From NCBI RefSeq assembly GCF_913773995.1, contig NZ_CAJYES010000153.1, positions 1 through 64,000 of the forward strand: a stretch of DNA of 64,000 nt, read 5' to 3'. A model generated the notes under the pieces. The model searched no databases. It was given only the letters and a program-made list of their open reading frames with translations, and was not told the origin of the DNA. Source of the DNA: an uncultured Pseudacidovorax sp. GTDB taxonomy: Bacteria; Pseudomonadota; Gammaproteobacteria; Burkholderiales; Burkholderiaceae_C. Of the stretch, positions 34,301 through 42,970 are shown piece by piece. The stretch's first letter is position 1; each line of letters starts with the position of its first letter. A program made the position numbers and the translations under genes.

Positions 34301-35743
34301 ATGGGCCAGAAATTGAAGATCACCGGCTGGGTCGCCGCAGGCGCGGTCGCTGGCGCGCTCACCACCGTCTCGCTGCAGACGATGGCGCGTGGGGCCCTCG
34401 CACCCCTGCCGCTCGAAGAGCTGCAACAGCTCGCCGCCGTGTTCGGCATGGTCAAGAGCGACTATGTCGAGCCGGTGGACGAGAAGAAGCTCATCTCCGA
34501 CGCCATTTCCGGCATGGTGGCCGGGCTCGATCCGCACTCCCAGTATTTCGACAAGAAGTCCTTCAAGGAATTCCGCGAGGGCACTTCGGGCCGCTTCGTG
34601 GGGGTAGGCATCGAGATCTCGCAGGAAGACGGTCTGGTCAAGGTGGTGTCCCCCATCGAGGGCTCCCCGGCCTTCCGCGCCGGTCTCAAGCCCGGCGACC
34701 TGATCACCAAGATCGACGACACCGCCGTCAAGGGCCTGACCCTGAGCGATGCCGTCAAGCGCATGCGAGGCGAGGCGGGCACCAAGGTGCTGCTGACCAT
34801 CTTCCGCAAGGACGAGAGCCGCACCTTCCCGGTGACGATCACCCGCGAAGAAATCCGCACGCAGTCGGTGCGCGGCAAGGTGATGGAGCCTGGCTACGCC
34901 TGGATCCGCCTGTCGCAGTTCCAGGAACGTACGGTCGACGACTTCGCCAAGAAGATCGAAGAGATCTACAAGCAGGACCCGAACCTCAAGGGCCTGGTGC
35001 TCGATCTGCGCAACGATCCGGGCGGCCTGCTGGACGCGGCGGTGGCCGTATCCGCCGCCTTCCTGCCGCAGGGCTCGACGGTGGTGACCACCGATGGCCA
35101 GCTGGCCGAGAGCAAGCAGGTCTACAAGGCGATTCCGGCCGACTACCAGCGCCGCTCGGGAAGCGACCCGCTGCGCAACCTGCCGGCCGCCCTCAAGACG
35201 GTGCCGTTGGTGGTGCTGGTCAACGAGGGCTCGGCCTCGGCCAGCGAGATCGTGGCCGGCGCGCTGCAGGACCACAAGCGCGCCACGGTGATGGGCAGCC
35301 AGACCTTCGGCAAGGGCTCGGTGCAGACGGTGCGCCCGCTGGGCCCCGATACCGGCCTGAAGATCACCACCGCCCGCTACTACACGCCCAGCGGCACCTC
35401 GATCCAGGCCCGCGGCATCGTGCCCAACGTGCTGGTGGACGACACGGCCGAGGGCAGTCCCTTCGCCGTGCTGCGCATGCGCGAGGCCGACCTCGAGAAG
35501 CACCTGTCCAGCGGCCAGGGCCCCGAGAAGAAGGACCCCGAGCTCGAGAAGCAGCGCGACGAGGCTCGCAAGCGCCTCGAAGAGGAAACCAAGAAGTCCC
35601 CCCAGGCCCGGATCACGCCCGAGTTCGGCACGGACAAGGACTTCCCGCTGATGCAGGCGCTCAATCAGCTCAAGGGCCAGCCCGTGGTCGCCAGCAAGAC
35701 GCAGGTGATCGTGGAGAACAAGGAAGAGAAGAAGGAAAACTGA
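34301..35743 (+). CDS. ctpA: C-terminal processing peptidase (S41 family)
   Basis: This 480-aa periplasmic serine protease is anchored by an N-terminal hydrophobic segment. It has a PDZ domain (about 90-170, 'GVGIEISQEDGLVKVVSP') and an S41 catalytic domain whose Ser is in 'NEGSASASEIVAG' and Lys in 'GSQTFGKGSVQT'. The C-terminus is highly charged (Lys/Glu-rich). Such proteases trim or degrade envelope proteins. A possible -10 (TATATT, 34244-34249) lies upstream, and a terminator-like hairpin follows. Confidence 0.94.
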   Translation: MGQKLKITGWVAAGAVAGALTTVSLQTMARGALAPLPLEELQQLAAVFGMVKSDYVEPVDEKKLISDAISGMVAGLDPHSQYFDKKSFKEFREGTSGRFVGVGIEISQEDGLVKVVSPIEGSPAFRAGLKPGDLITKIDDTAVKGLTLSDAVKRMRGEAGTKVLLTIFRKDESRTFPVTITREEIRTQSVRGKVMEPGYAWIRLSQFQERTVDDFAKKIEEIYKQDPNLKGLVLDLRNDPGGLLDAAVAVSAAFLPQGSTVVTTDGQLAESKQVYKAIPADYQRRSGSDPLRNLPAALKTVPLVVLVNEGSASASEIVAGALQDHKRATVMGSQTFGKGSVQTVRPLGPDTGLKITTARYYTPSGTSIQARGIVPNVLVDDTAEGSPFAVLRMREADLEKHLSSGQGPEKKDPELEKQRDEARKRLEEETKKSPQARITPEFGTDKDFPLMQALNQLKGQPVVASKTQVIVENKEEKKEN

Positions 35744-35769
35744 GGCCCGGCGCCCCGGCTTCCGCAATG

Positions 35770-35800
35770 CATCGGCCTCCCGCGTGGAGGCCGATGTCTT
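35770..35800 (+). terminator. Terminator-like hairpin after ctpA
   Basis: The 11-bp stem CATCGGCCTCC/GGAGGCCGATG with a 5-nt loop is followed by TCTTT. It lies 27 bp past the ctpA stop and 38 bp before the moeB ATG. The T-run is short, so read-through into moeB is plausible. Confidence 0.45.
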
Positions 35801-35837
35801 TGGCGGGCGACGCGGGCGCTTTCGCCCCGGCCAGACC

Positions 35838-36593
35838 ATGGACGACCAAGCCCTGCTGCGCTATTCGCGCCACATCCTGCTCGAAGAGTTCGGCATCGAC
35901 GGCCAGGAGCGCGTGAGCGCCGCACATGCGCTCGTCATTGGCGCAGGGGGGCTCGGCTCGCCCGTGGCGCTGTATCTGGCGGGCGCCGGAGTGGGCCGGA
36001 TCACGCTCGTGGACGACGACGTGGTCGATGTCACCAACCTCCAGCGCCAGATTGCCCACAACACGGCGCGGGTGGGGATGCCGAAGGTGGAGTCAGCCGC
36101 CGTGGCCATGCGCGCGCTCAATCCCGACATCGAGGTTCGAGCGATCCGTGCGCGTGCCGATGGGCCGCTGCTCGAAGCTCTCCTGCCGGACGTGGATGTG
36201 GTGCTGGACTGCAGCGACAACTTCGACACGCGGCATCGCGTCAACGCGGCCTGTGTGGCGCACCGCAAGCCCCTAGTTGCAGGGGCGGCGATCCGCTTCG
36301 ATGGTCAGCTCTCGGTTTACGACGTGCGCCAGCCGGACAGCCCCTGCTATGCCTGCCTCTTTCCGCCTGATGTGGCCTTCGAGGAAACGCGCTGTGCGGT
36401 GATGGGCGTTTTTTCTCCTGTCGTGGGCACGCTGGGGACCTTGCAGGCCCATGAAGCCCTCAAGCTCGTCGCCGACATCGGGGGAACGTTGACAGGGCGT
36501 CTGTTGATGTTCGACGGCCGCAACAGCCGCTTCGACACGCTGCAGGTCCGTCGCGACCCCCAGTGTCCCGTCTGCGGCGGACGGGGCCACTAA
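35838..36593 (+). CDS. moeB: MoeB/ThiF-type adenylyltransferase
   Basis: This 251-aa E1-like enzyme activates the C-terminus of a sulfur-carrier protein (MoaD or ThiS) by adenylation. It shows the nucleotide-binding 'GAGGLGSPVALYLAGAGVG', the arginine-finger segment 'NLQRQIAH', 'LDCSDNFDTR', and two zinc CxxC motifs ('CYAC', 'CPVC'). A candidate catalytic Cys is in 'ETRCAVMGVFSP'. MoeB versus ThiF cannot be separated by sequence alone; MoeB would also serve the molybdenum cofactor of formate dehydrogenase. Start ATG 35838. Confidence 0.88.
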   Translation: MDDQALLRYSRHILLEEFGIDGQERVSAAHALVIGAGGLGSPVALYLAGAGVGRITLVDDDVVDVTNLQRQIAHNTARVGMPKVESAAVAMRALNPDIEVRAIRARADGPLLEALLPDVDVVLDCSDNFDTRHRVNAACVAHRKPLVAGAAIRFDGQLSVYDVRQPDSPCYACLFPPDVAFEETRCAVMGVFSPVVGTLGTLQAHEALKLVADIGGTLTGRLLMFDGRNSRFDTLQVRRDPQCPVCGGRGH

Positions 36594-36597
36594 CAGG

Positions 36598-38658
36598 TCA
36601 GCGCCGCACGGACTTGGCCTGATCGGCCGCCTTGGCGGCTTCCGTGGATTGCGGCTTGCGCGCCTCGGCAAGGGCGCCCGCGCAGTCCGCGTCTTCGCCC
36701 GGCCCTGTCTCGACGGTGGCGGCAAGGGCCAGCAATGGATTGATGGCCCCCAGCGCCAGGGCTGCCGCGCCACGGGCGACCAGCGGCATGGCTTCGACGC
36801 CCGGGCGGGGATCACCGAAATGGCCCCGAATCGTGAGCGGCGTTCGCAAGCTCAGAATGCTCTTGTCCTTTGGCTGCGGCCGGATCACGAAGTCCAGCGT
36901 CTCGTCCTTGAGGCTTGCCTGGCCGGTGGCCGTGAACAAGGTGTCGTCGGTGTCAAAGATGAGCGTGCGGCCACTCATGACACCCTTGTTCACGTCGAAG
37001 GCCAGTGCGGCACAACGCATGCGGACGTTCTTGTCGCCCCGCAGCAGGAATTCCAGGACCTCGCCACCATCCAGTCCAGCAATTTCCAGCAACAGGTTGC
37101 TGAACTGCCCGCGCCCCGTCATGGCCGCCACGTCGCCGGATGCTTGACCCAGCCAGTTCGCCACTGAGGTCCCCTGCCCTGCCAGGTTGATGCGGCCGTC
37201 GAGCCGGCCCAGACTGCTCTTGGTCGACTCCACCTTCGGGATCAACTGGTTGAGCTGCAGCGCCTTGACATCCAGTGCCATGCGGATATCGGCCGGGTTG
37301 CGCGAACCGTCGATGCGCACCGCACCCTGGATGCTGCCACCGGCGACGCCCAGGTCGAGTGGCTTGAGTTCAAGAATGCCGGCATTGAGGGCGACCTGGA
37401 CGCTCCCGCGTTGCAGGGGCACCTCGCGTACGTTGCGGATACGCTCAGCGGTGTATCGAACGTCGGCGTCCATTGCACGCAGACGTTCGAAGTCCAGTGG
37501 GGCGGTGGGCAGCACCCGCACATCACTACGGCGTCGGCGCGTCTGCTCAAGGGTGGCAGGCGCCTCCACACCCTCGACGGCCTTGGCCGAGCGTTCGGTG
37601 GGTGGCAAACCGATCAGGGGACCGAGGTCATCCATGTCCATGACCTTCGACGCCAACGTGCCGCTGAGCTTCGGGCGGGTGGCGCCCTTCTCGAAGCGCA
37701 ACTCGCCGCCGATGTCCGAAAGGCCGAGCCGGCCCGCCAGTTGCTGCGCCTGCCAGGTGTTGCCCGTCTTGAGCAGCCGGCCTTCCACTTGGTAGGGCGA
37801 GGTGTCCGGCAGCGCCACACCGATCAAGCGGTACAGATCGCCCAGATTGCGTCCCTTCAACTTCACTTTGGCGTCCACGCCGTCGAGCTCGGTCAGCGCG
37901 GCCATGCTGCCGGTCGCGTCGAGACGGGTCCCACCGGCCGTCGCGTGGATCTCGAACGGGAAAGGCGGTAGGCCGGTCTGTGTCAGCAGCAGCACATTGC
38001 CGGTTCGGCCCTGTGCACTGAGCGGCTGGGACTGGTATCTGCCTTTCATCTGGTACGACAGCGGCATTTCGCCCTTCTGCGTGTCGAAGGAGAAGTCGAC
38101 GCGCATGTCCACGCCCAGGTGCTTGGCCAGGAAATCGAGATGGCCACCATCGACCTGCACGAGGCCGATCTTGGGTGTCGCACCGCGACCGGCTTCCCCG
38201 TCATCGCCCTTTTCAAGCGCCCAGGTCTTGCGTCCGTCCTCTTCCATCTGGAGACCGACCCGGGGCGCACTCAGCATCAGCCGCGGAATGTCCACCTGTT
38301 TTCGCAGCAAAGGCCAGATCCGGATGTCGATTTCGGCCTTGTCCGCGCCGACGAGCAGGGGGTCCCTGGCCCACTTGGGGTTGTCGAACTCGATGCCATC
38401 GAGGGTGATGCGCGCGGTGCGAAAACCGGGCTTCACATCAAGATGCCGCGTGATCTCGAAGCGGCGCCCGGTCTTCTCGCTGATATAGCGATTGATGGGC
38501 TGCCGCAGCACATCCCAGGGAAAAAACATCACCAGCAGCACGAGCGCCACGACGATGACCACCAGGGCGATGAGCAATCGACGCAGCCAATGTCGACCGC
38601 CTTGCGCCGGCGAGGATGAATGGGCAGGGGCGACCGGAGCACGCATGGGAGAGCTCAC
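36598..38658 (-). CDS. AsmA-family protein
   Basis: This 686-aa inner-membrane-anchored protein has one N-terminal TM ('LLIALVVIVVALVLLVMFFP') and a long periplasmic beta-rich domain. The family is indicated by 'YISEKTGRRFEITRHLDVKP', 'ITLDGIEFDNPKWA' and the C-terminal AsmA block 'FDTDDTLFTATGQASLKDE'. AsmA-like proteins are linked to phospholipid transfer to, and homeostasis of, the outer membrane. The start is GTG 38658 (or ATG 38646), 6 bp after the stop of the preceding small gene, implying coupling. It is convergent with moeB with only 4 bp between stops. Confidence 0.85.
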   Translation of the reverse strand: MSSPMRAPVAPAHSSSPAQGGRHWLRRLLIALVVIVVALVLLVMFFPWDVLRQPINRYISEKTGRRFEITRHLDVKPGFRTARITLDGIEFDNPKWARDPLLVGADKAEIDIRIWPLLRKQVDIPRLMLSAPRVGLQMEEDGRKTWALEKGDDGEAGRGATPKIGLVQVDGGHLDFLAKHLGVDMRVDFSFDTQKGEMPLSYQMKGRYQSQPLSAQGRTGNVLLLTQTGLPPFPFEIHATAGGTRLDATGSMAALTELDGVDAKVKLKGRNLGDLYRLIGVALPDTSPYQVEGRLLKTGNTWQAQQLAGRLGLSDIGGELRFEKGATRPKLSGTLASKVMDMDDLGPLIGLPPTERSAKAVEGVEAPATLEQTRRRRSDVRVLPTAPLDFERLRAMDADVRYTAERIRNVREVPLQRGSVQVALNAGILELKPLDLGVAGGSIQGAVRIDGSRNPADIRMALDVKALQLNQLIPKVESTKSSLGRLDGRINLAGQGTSVANWLGQASGDVAAMTGRGQFSNLLLEIAGLDGGEVLEFLLRGDKNVRMRCAALAFDVNKGVMSGRTLIFDTDDTLFTATGQASLKDETLDFVIRPQPKDKSILSLRTPLTIRGHFGDPRPGVEAMPLVARGAAALALGAINPLLALAATVETGPGEDADCAGALAEARKPQSTEAAKAADQAKSVRR

Positions 38659-38664
38659 GCGCGG

Positions 38665-38835
38665 TCAAGGACCGACAAAGAATGAGAGCCAGTACTTGCC
38701 CATGTCGCTTTTCGCATCGGCGGTCACGGCCTTGACCAGATGCAGTTCGGCCGAGCCCGGCTCGCCCTGCACCACCACCCATGCCGCCAGCAAGGCCAAA
38801 CCGCCTGCCACCAGGAAACCCAGAATGCCTTTCAT
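38665..38835 (-). CDS. 56-aa small membrane protein upstream of the AsmA gene
   Basis: This short protein begins 'MKGILGFLVAGGLALLAAWV', a single TM, and continues with a soluble tail containing 'VTADAKSDMGKYW'. ATG 38835 is preceded by AAGAGGTGG, a clear RBS, so I prefer it over the track start at 38859. It is coupled to the AsmA gene. I do not recognise a named family. Confidence 0.68.
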   Translation of the reverse strand: MKGILGFLVAGGLALLAAWVVVQGEPGSAELHLVKAVTADAKSDMGKYWLSFFVGP

Positions 38836-39176
38836 GGTCCACCTCTTGGAAGCCGTCATGATGTTGATTGCAGGACGTAAGACCTACGCGGCGCCCCGCT
38901 GAAGATCCTGTGCCGGTAGCCTCACGGCCGGATTGAACAATGAGAGAAATCTAGGCCACGCCCCGGTGGCGAAGGGTCGGCCGCCCGCCGCAGCCCCTGT
39001 GCGCTGCGACCTACGGACGGACCGTCGGCTCGCTCCTACAGCAACAGGCCTTCCGGGATTGCAGGTTCCGCAGGCCGGGCTTCTACGATCTCGCCAATAC
39101 CAGCATCGGGCCGTGTCTGCCACCTTGCTCCCCGCCGCTATCCCTGCGGAAGCATTGCCCAGCGTCCCCACCCATC
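38836..39176. other. 341-bp spacer with no clear gene
   Basis: This divergent spacer lies between the 56-aa gene and the receiver gene at 39177. The 95-aa minus-strand ORF (38884-39171) is Arg/Ala-rich with no RBS or domain and looks like a shadow. The segment must hold two promoters; no convincing -35/-10 pair stands out. Confidence 0.4.
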
Positions 39177-39569
39177 ATGAGCGGAAGACTTCCCACCTAC
39201 ATCGTCGAAGACAACGTCACCATCCGCGAGAACCTGGTGGGCACCCTCGAAGAACTCACCCCGGTCAGTGCCGTGGGATACGCAGAGACGGAGACAGACG
39301 CGCGCCAGTGGCTGCGCGACCATCGTGGCGACTGGCAGCTGGCCATCGTGGATCTGTTTCTCAAAGAAGGGAGCGGTCTTGGCGTACTCCATGCCTGTCG
39401 CGAACGCCGTCCCCAGCAGAAGGTCGTCGTGCTCAGCAATTACGCCACCCCCGACATCCGCCGCCGCTGCGCCCAGCTCGGCGTCGACGCCGTTTTCGAC
39501 AAGTCCAATGAGATCGACGCCTTGGTGGACTATTGCTTGGCCCATTCCCAACGCTCGGCGCCTCACTGA
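39177..39569 (+). CDS. Stand-alone response-regulator receiver
   Basis: This 130-aa protein is a lone CheY-like receiver: acidic pair 'VEDN' (residues 10-13), phosphoacceptor Asp59 in 'AIVDLFL', the Ser in 'VVLSNYA' and the conserved Lys in 'FDKSNE'. There is no output domain, so it acts by protein interaction or as a phosphate sink. It is convergent with the NarL-type regulator (39655) and close to the histidine kinase at 40389, so all three probably form one signalling unit. Confidence 0.88.
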   Translation: MSGRLPTYIVEDNVTIRENLVGTLEELTPVSAVGYAETETDARQWLRDHRGDWQLAIVDLFLKEGSGLGVLHACRERRPQQKVVVLSNYATPDIRRRCAQLGVDAVFDKSNEIDALVDYCLAHSQRSAPH

Positions 39570-39576
39570 GCGCCTC

Positions 39577-39615
39577 AAAAAACAGAACCGCGCCAAGCGG
39601 GGCCTGGCGCGGTTC
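39577..39615 (-). terminator. Rho-independent terminator of the NarL-type regulator
   Basis: The 11-bp stem GAACCGCGCCA/TGGCGCGGTTC has a 9-nt loop and, on the minus strand, is followed by TGTTTTTT. It lies 40 bp past the regulator stop and just beyond the convergent receiver gene. Confidence 0.75.
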
Positions 39616-39654
39616 GATTCGGAGGATGCGCCTCTCCGGCGCATCACTCGTGGC

Positions 39655-40287
39655 TCAATCGATCAGCTTGTTCTTGAGCGCGTAGTAGGTCAGATCGCTG
39701 TTCGACGAGAGATTCATCTTCTCCATCAGGCGGGTGCGATAGGTGCTCACCGTCTTCACGGACAGGGACAGGGTCTTGGCAATCTCGCCAGCGGTCTCGC
39801 CCTTGGCCAGTTTGAGGAAGACTTGGAACTCCCGCTCGGACAGCTGTTCGTGCGGGGCCGCGTCGTCCTTGCGATCCAGCTGACGGGCCAGCAGTTCGGC
39901 AACCGCCGGCGTGATGTAGCGACGGCCCAGCGAGATGGTGCGGATCGCATTGACGATCTCCATCGGATCGCAATCCTTGTTGAGATAGCCGCTGGCGCCC
40001 TGCCGGATGAGGTTCATCGCGTAGTGCTCTTCGGGGTAGCCGCTCAGGATCAGGATGCCCACGTCGGGCGCCTTGGCGCGGATCATGGCCAGGGCATCGA
40101 TGCCGCTTTGGCCGGGCATCGACAAGTCCATCACCAGCACATCGAGCTCGGTGGTGCGGACCAGCTCGATGGCCTCGCGGCCGGTGGCGGCTTCTCCCAC
40201 CACGCGAAGGTCCACGTGCTCGGAGAAAAACTGCTTCAGTCCGGACCGGACGATCGCATGGTCGTCCACAATGCCAATCTTGATCAT
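39655..40287 (-). CDS. NarL/FixJ-family response regulator
   Basis: This 210-aa two-component regulator has a receiver (Asp54 in 'VLVMDLSMPG'; Lys in 'GYLNKDCD') and a LuxR-type HTH at the C-terminus ('LSEREFQVFLKLAKGETAGE', 'LSVKTVSTYRTRLMEKM'). ATG 40287 gives the family N-terminus 'MIKIGIVDDHAIVR' with AAAGGC upstream; the longer track start at 40470 overlaps the divergent kinase. It is divergent from that kinase with a 101-bp spacer, which suggests they are partners. Confidence 0.94.
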   Translation of the reverse strand: MIKIGIVDDHAIVRSGLKQFFSEHVDLRVVGEAATGREAIELVRTTELDVLVMDLSMPGQSGIDALAMIRAKAPDVGILILSGYPEEHYAMNLIRQGASGYLNKDCDPMEIVNAIRTISLGRRYITPAVAELLARQLDRKDDAAPHEQLSEREFQVFLKLAKGETAGEIAKTLSLSVKTVSTYRTRLMEKMNLSSNSDLTYYALKNKLID

Positions 40288-40388
40288 TTGTTGCCTTTGT
40301 TGAGTCGCACGGGCCTTTTGCCGCTGCCCAAGTAGCTTTCGTTGACAAACATTATTCAATAAATAGGCCGCCCGATTCCCTCTCACGC
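40288..40388. promoter_or_regulatory. AT-rich divergent promoter region (regulator / kinase)
   Basis: This 101-bp spacer holds an AT-rich patch (about 40341-40366, TTGACAAACATTATTCAATA), unlike the surrounding GC-rich DNA. TTGACA is a consensus -35 for the kinase direction, but no -10 with correct spacing is obvious; on the other strand TTGAAT is a weak -35. It probably drives both genes. Confidence 0.35.
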
Positions 40389-41741
40389 ATGCTGAAACAC
40401 AAGCTGTCGATGTTGGCTTACAAGAAGAAAGCCTTGAGTCTGAGCCTGGCCGTCCTGGCCGCGTTCGCACTCGTCGCCTTCAACGAGTCGGGCTATCACC
40501 GATCGAACCAGGCGCTGGAAGAAATCGGTCGGGCGCAGGATGCACGGCTGTCCATCCATCTGCTGTTGCGCTATACCCTAGACGCCGAAACCGGCACGCG
40601 CGGCTTCATGCTGACCGGCGATCCGCGCTATCGCGAGCCCTACGACCTGGCGGTCGCCGAGCTGCCCAAGCAGTTGGACCGCCTGCGCACGCTCTACGCA
40701 AACCAGCCGGTGGAGCGAGCCCATCTCGCTGCGCTCGGCAACCACCTGTCCCGCAAGCTGGCTGAAATGGAGTTGACGGTCCGCATGCTGAGCACCGGCA
40801 ATTCGGATGCCTCCCGCTTCGTGCTCAGCACGGATGTGGGACGGGAGGAAATGCAGGGCATCCGGCAGGAAGCGGATGCGCTCATGGCGCTCAGCACACG
40901 CTCCGTGGAAGACGGCAGGCTGCAGATCGCCCAGGCGCTGGGTCTCGCCCGCGTGGGCATCGGCCTGATCGTGCTGGCGGCCCTGCTGGCCTTCGTGCTG
41001 TACCTGCGCCAGACATCGGCCCTGCAGCAGGCCAACGAGCGCCAGCAGCAGGCGCTGCAACGCGAACGCAATTCCCTGGAGCTGGAGGTGCGCGACCGCA
41101 CCGCGTCGCTGGCCGAACTGGCCACCCATCTGCAGGAAGTGCGCGAGTCCGAGCGTGGCTATCTTGCGCGCGAACTGCATGACGAACTCGGCGCTCTGCT
41201 CACGGCGGCCAAGCTCGACGTCGCCCGGCTCAAGTCGAGATTGGGCGATTCGCCCGACGCTGCCCAACGTCTGGCCCACCTGACCGAGCTGCTGAATTCG
41301 GGCATTGCGCTCAAGCGGCGCATCATCGAAGACCTGCGGCCCTCGTCGCTGTCCAATCTGGGGCTGGTGGCTTCGCTGGAGATCCTCGGGCGTGAATTCG
41401 CCGAGCGCTCGGGCATCCAGGTGGACATGGCGCTGGAGCCGGTCGATCTGGACGAGGCGCGACAACTCACCATCTACCGCATGGTGCAGGAAGGCCTGAC
41501 CAACATCGGCAAATACGCGCACGCGCAGGAAGCCACCATCGTCCTCAAGGACTACGACAACCACGTCGAAGTCGAAGTCAGTGACAACGGCCGAGGCTTC
41601 GACCTGCAGCAACAGGCCACCCGTCCCAGCCATGGGCTTGCAGGCATGCGCCACCGCGTTCAGGCGGCTGGTGGAAAGCTCATGGTGGACAGCACGCCCG
41701 GGCATGGCACGCGCCTGCATGCGGTGATGCCCAAGCACTAG
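40389..41741 (+). CDS. CHASE3 sensor histidine kinase (HisKA_3 type)
   Basis: This 450-aa membrane sensor has TM1 (about 15-33), an extracytoplasmic CHASE3-like domain with 'ETGTRGFMLTGDPRY', TM2 (about 190-210), a coiled coil, a HisKA_3 dimerisation domain with the phospho-His in 'YLARELHDELGALL', and a HATPase domain with 'SDNGRGFD' and 'GLAGMRHRVQAAGG'. HisKA_3 kinases partner NarL-type regulators, matching the divergent gene at 39655. The signal is unknown; the genes following it suggest envelope or general stress. Confidence 0.93.
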   Translation: MLKHKLSMLAYKKKALSLSLAVLAAFALVAFNESGYHRSNQALEEIGRAQDARLSIHLLLRYTLDAETGTRGFMLTGDPRYREPYDLAVAELPKQLDRLRTLYANQPVERAHLAALGNHLSRKLAEMELTVRMLSTGNSDASRFVLSTDVGREEMQGIRQEADALMALSTRSVEDGRLQIAQALGLARVGIGLIVLAALLAFVLYLRQTSALQQANERQQQALQRERNSLELEVRDRTASLAELATHLQEVRESERGYLARELHDELGALLTAAKLDVARLKSRLGDSPDAAQRLAHLTELLNSGIALKRRIIEDLRPSSLSNLGLVASLEILGREFAERSGIQVDMALEPVDLDEARQLTIYRMVQEGLTNIGKYAHAQEATIVLKDYDNHVEVEVSDNGRGFDLQQQATRPSHGLAGMRHRVQAAGGKLMVDSTPGHGTRLHAVMPKH

Positions 41742-41938
41742 CAGGCGCCCCATCGAGCGGCGCGCGAAGGGGCCGGAAGGCGCCGCCATTCGCCGCTTTC
41801 CTACGCCCCCCGGACCCCGCTGCTGACAGGTCCCGCAAGGGCGCGCTCCTAAGATTTCGCCATCGGCAAAGACAAGGTGCAGCCGCCTCAAGCGCCCCGT
41901 CAGGGCTCAGGGCTGCACCAGCATGAAAGGAGCCTGCC

Positions 41939-42103
41939 ATGCTTCATTACACCGTTGTTTTTCTCGTCATCGCACTGGTGGCCGCATTGTTCGGCTTCGG
42001 TGGCATCGCGGCCGGCGCCGTGGGCATCGCCAAGCTCCTGTTCGTGATCTTCGCCATCCTGACGATCGCCAGCTTCATCGCGGGCCTGTTGCGCCGGCGC
42101 TGA
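41939..42103 (+). CDS. DUF1328 (YtjA-like) small membrane protein
   Basis: This 54-aa protein is below the track cut-off. It reads '[20 protein letters not shown]' then a second hydrophobic segment and ends 'LLRRR', matching UPF0391/DUF1328, stress-associated small membrane proteins of unknown function. A strong AAAGGAG RBS lies 6 nt upstream of ATG 41939. It starts the run of small envelope genes that leads to the ferritin-like gene; 41742-41938 upstream likely has its promoter. Confidence 0.9.
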   Translation: MLHYTVVFLVIALVAALFGFGGIAAGAVGIAKLLFVIFAILTIASFIAGLLRRR

Positions 42104-42179
42104 GGCGATAGCATCTTTGCGCGTCGGAGTGCCTCCGACGAACTGATCTCTTTCTCTCCCCCATCCAAAGGACTTCCTC

Positions 42180-42557
42180 ATGAACTCGACCGCCAAGACC
42201 CCCTCCCAACTTGCCGACGAGCTGCGCGGTGCCGCCCAGGACGCGGCAGACAGCACGCGCAACTACGCCAAGAACGCCGTCGATGCGACGGGCCAGAAGG
42301 TGCGCCAACTGCGCGGGGAAGTGGAGCCGACGGTGGAGCAGATCGCGTCGCGTGTCCAGCAGGCCGTGCAGCGTGGTCTGGAGGCCGCGTCGAAGACCAC
42401 GAGTCGCGCACAGGAACGCTTCGGCGAAGCCGCGACCGTCACCACCCGCTACATCGCCGATCAGCCGGTGCGCTCTGTACTGATTGCCGCGGCAGCGGGC
42501 GCTGCCATCACGGCCTTGATCGTGCTGGCCAGCCGCCGCAGCAGCGACGACTACTGA
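42180..42557 (+). CDS. DUF883 / YqjD-ElaB-like membrane-anchored protein
   Basis: This 125-aa protein has a long amphipathic helical region ('LADELRGAAQDAADSTRNYA') and a C-terminal TM 'SVLIAAAAGAAITALIVLA'. The pattern matches the DUF883 family, whose E. coli members YqjD and ElaB tether ribosomes to the inner membrane in stationary phase. An AAAGGA RBS is present. It starts the yqjD-yqjE-yqjK-like order. Confidence 0.9.
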   Translation: MNSTAKTPSQLADELRGAAQDAADSTRNYAKNAVDATGQKVRQLRGEVEPTVEQIASRVQQAVQRGLEAASKTTSRAQERFGEAATVTTRYIADQPVRSVLIAAAAGAAITALIVLASRRSSDDY

Positions 42558-42583
42558 TCGATACCGCGGCGCCCAGATCGGTC

Positions 42584-42970
42584 ATGCTCCATCCCGTCAT
42601 TTCTGCGGCGCTGCGGCACCCTGCGCTCGTCGGGCGCCACCTCCTCAACTACCTGGCCCTCGCCAAGGTTGAGATGGCGGAGGCCGGCCGGTCGGTGGTC
42701 ACGCGCGCCATTGGCGGCGTGATCGCCTTGCTCGGTGCCCTGTTCACGCTGGGTTGGGGCGGCGTAGCCGTCATGCTGGGTATGCTTCACGGACGATTCG
42801 AGTGGGTGCTGTTGGTTGTGCCCGGGATTGCATTGCTGTTGATGCTTCTCGGTGTCGTGCTTGCGTTGAGACCACCCCAACTCCCCCTGTTTGCTGGATT
42901 GAAAAATCAGGCAGCCGAAGACATGCAGGTGCTCCATGCCCTCTCCGAAAGCGGCCATGCCGAACGTTGA
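42584..42970 (+). CDS. YqjE-like phage-holin-family membrane protein
   Basis: This 128-aa protein has two central TM segments ('AIGGVIALLGALFTLGWGGV' and 'WVLLVVPGIALLLMLLGVVL') with cytoplasmic flanks, the pattern of YqjE (phage holin superfamily 3-6 in databases). It is not a lysis gene by context. It follows the DUF883 gene by 26 bp and overlaps the next gene by 35 nt. Confidence 0.85.
   Translation: MLHPVISAALRHPALVGRHLLNYLALAKVEMAEAGRSVVTRAIGGVIALLGALFTLGWGGVAVMLGMLHGRFEWVLLVVPGIALLLMLLGVVLALRPPQLPLFAGLKNQAAEDMQVLHALSESGHAER

Noticed and set aside
38884-39171. 95-aa minus-strand ORF in the spacer before the receiver gene
   Set aside because: No RBS, no hydrophobic or domain pattern, and composition typical of shadow frames.
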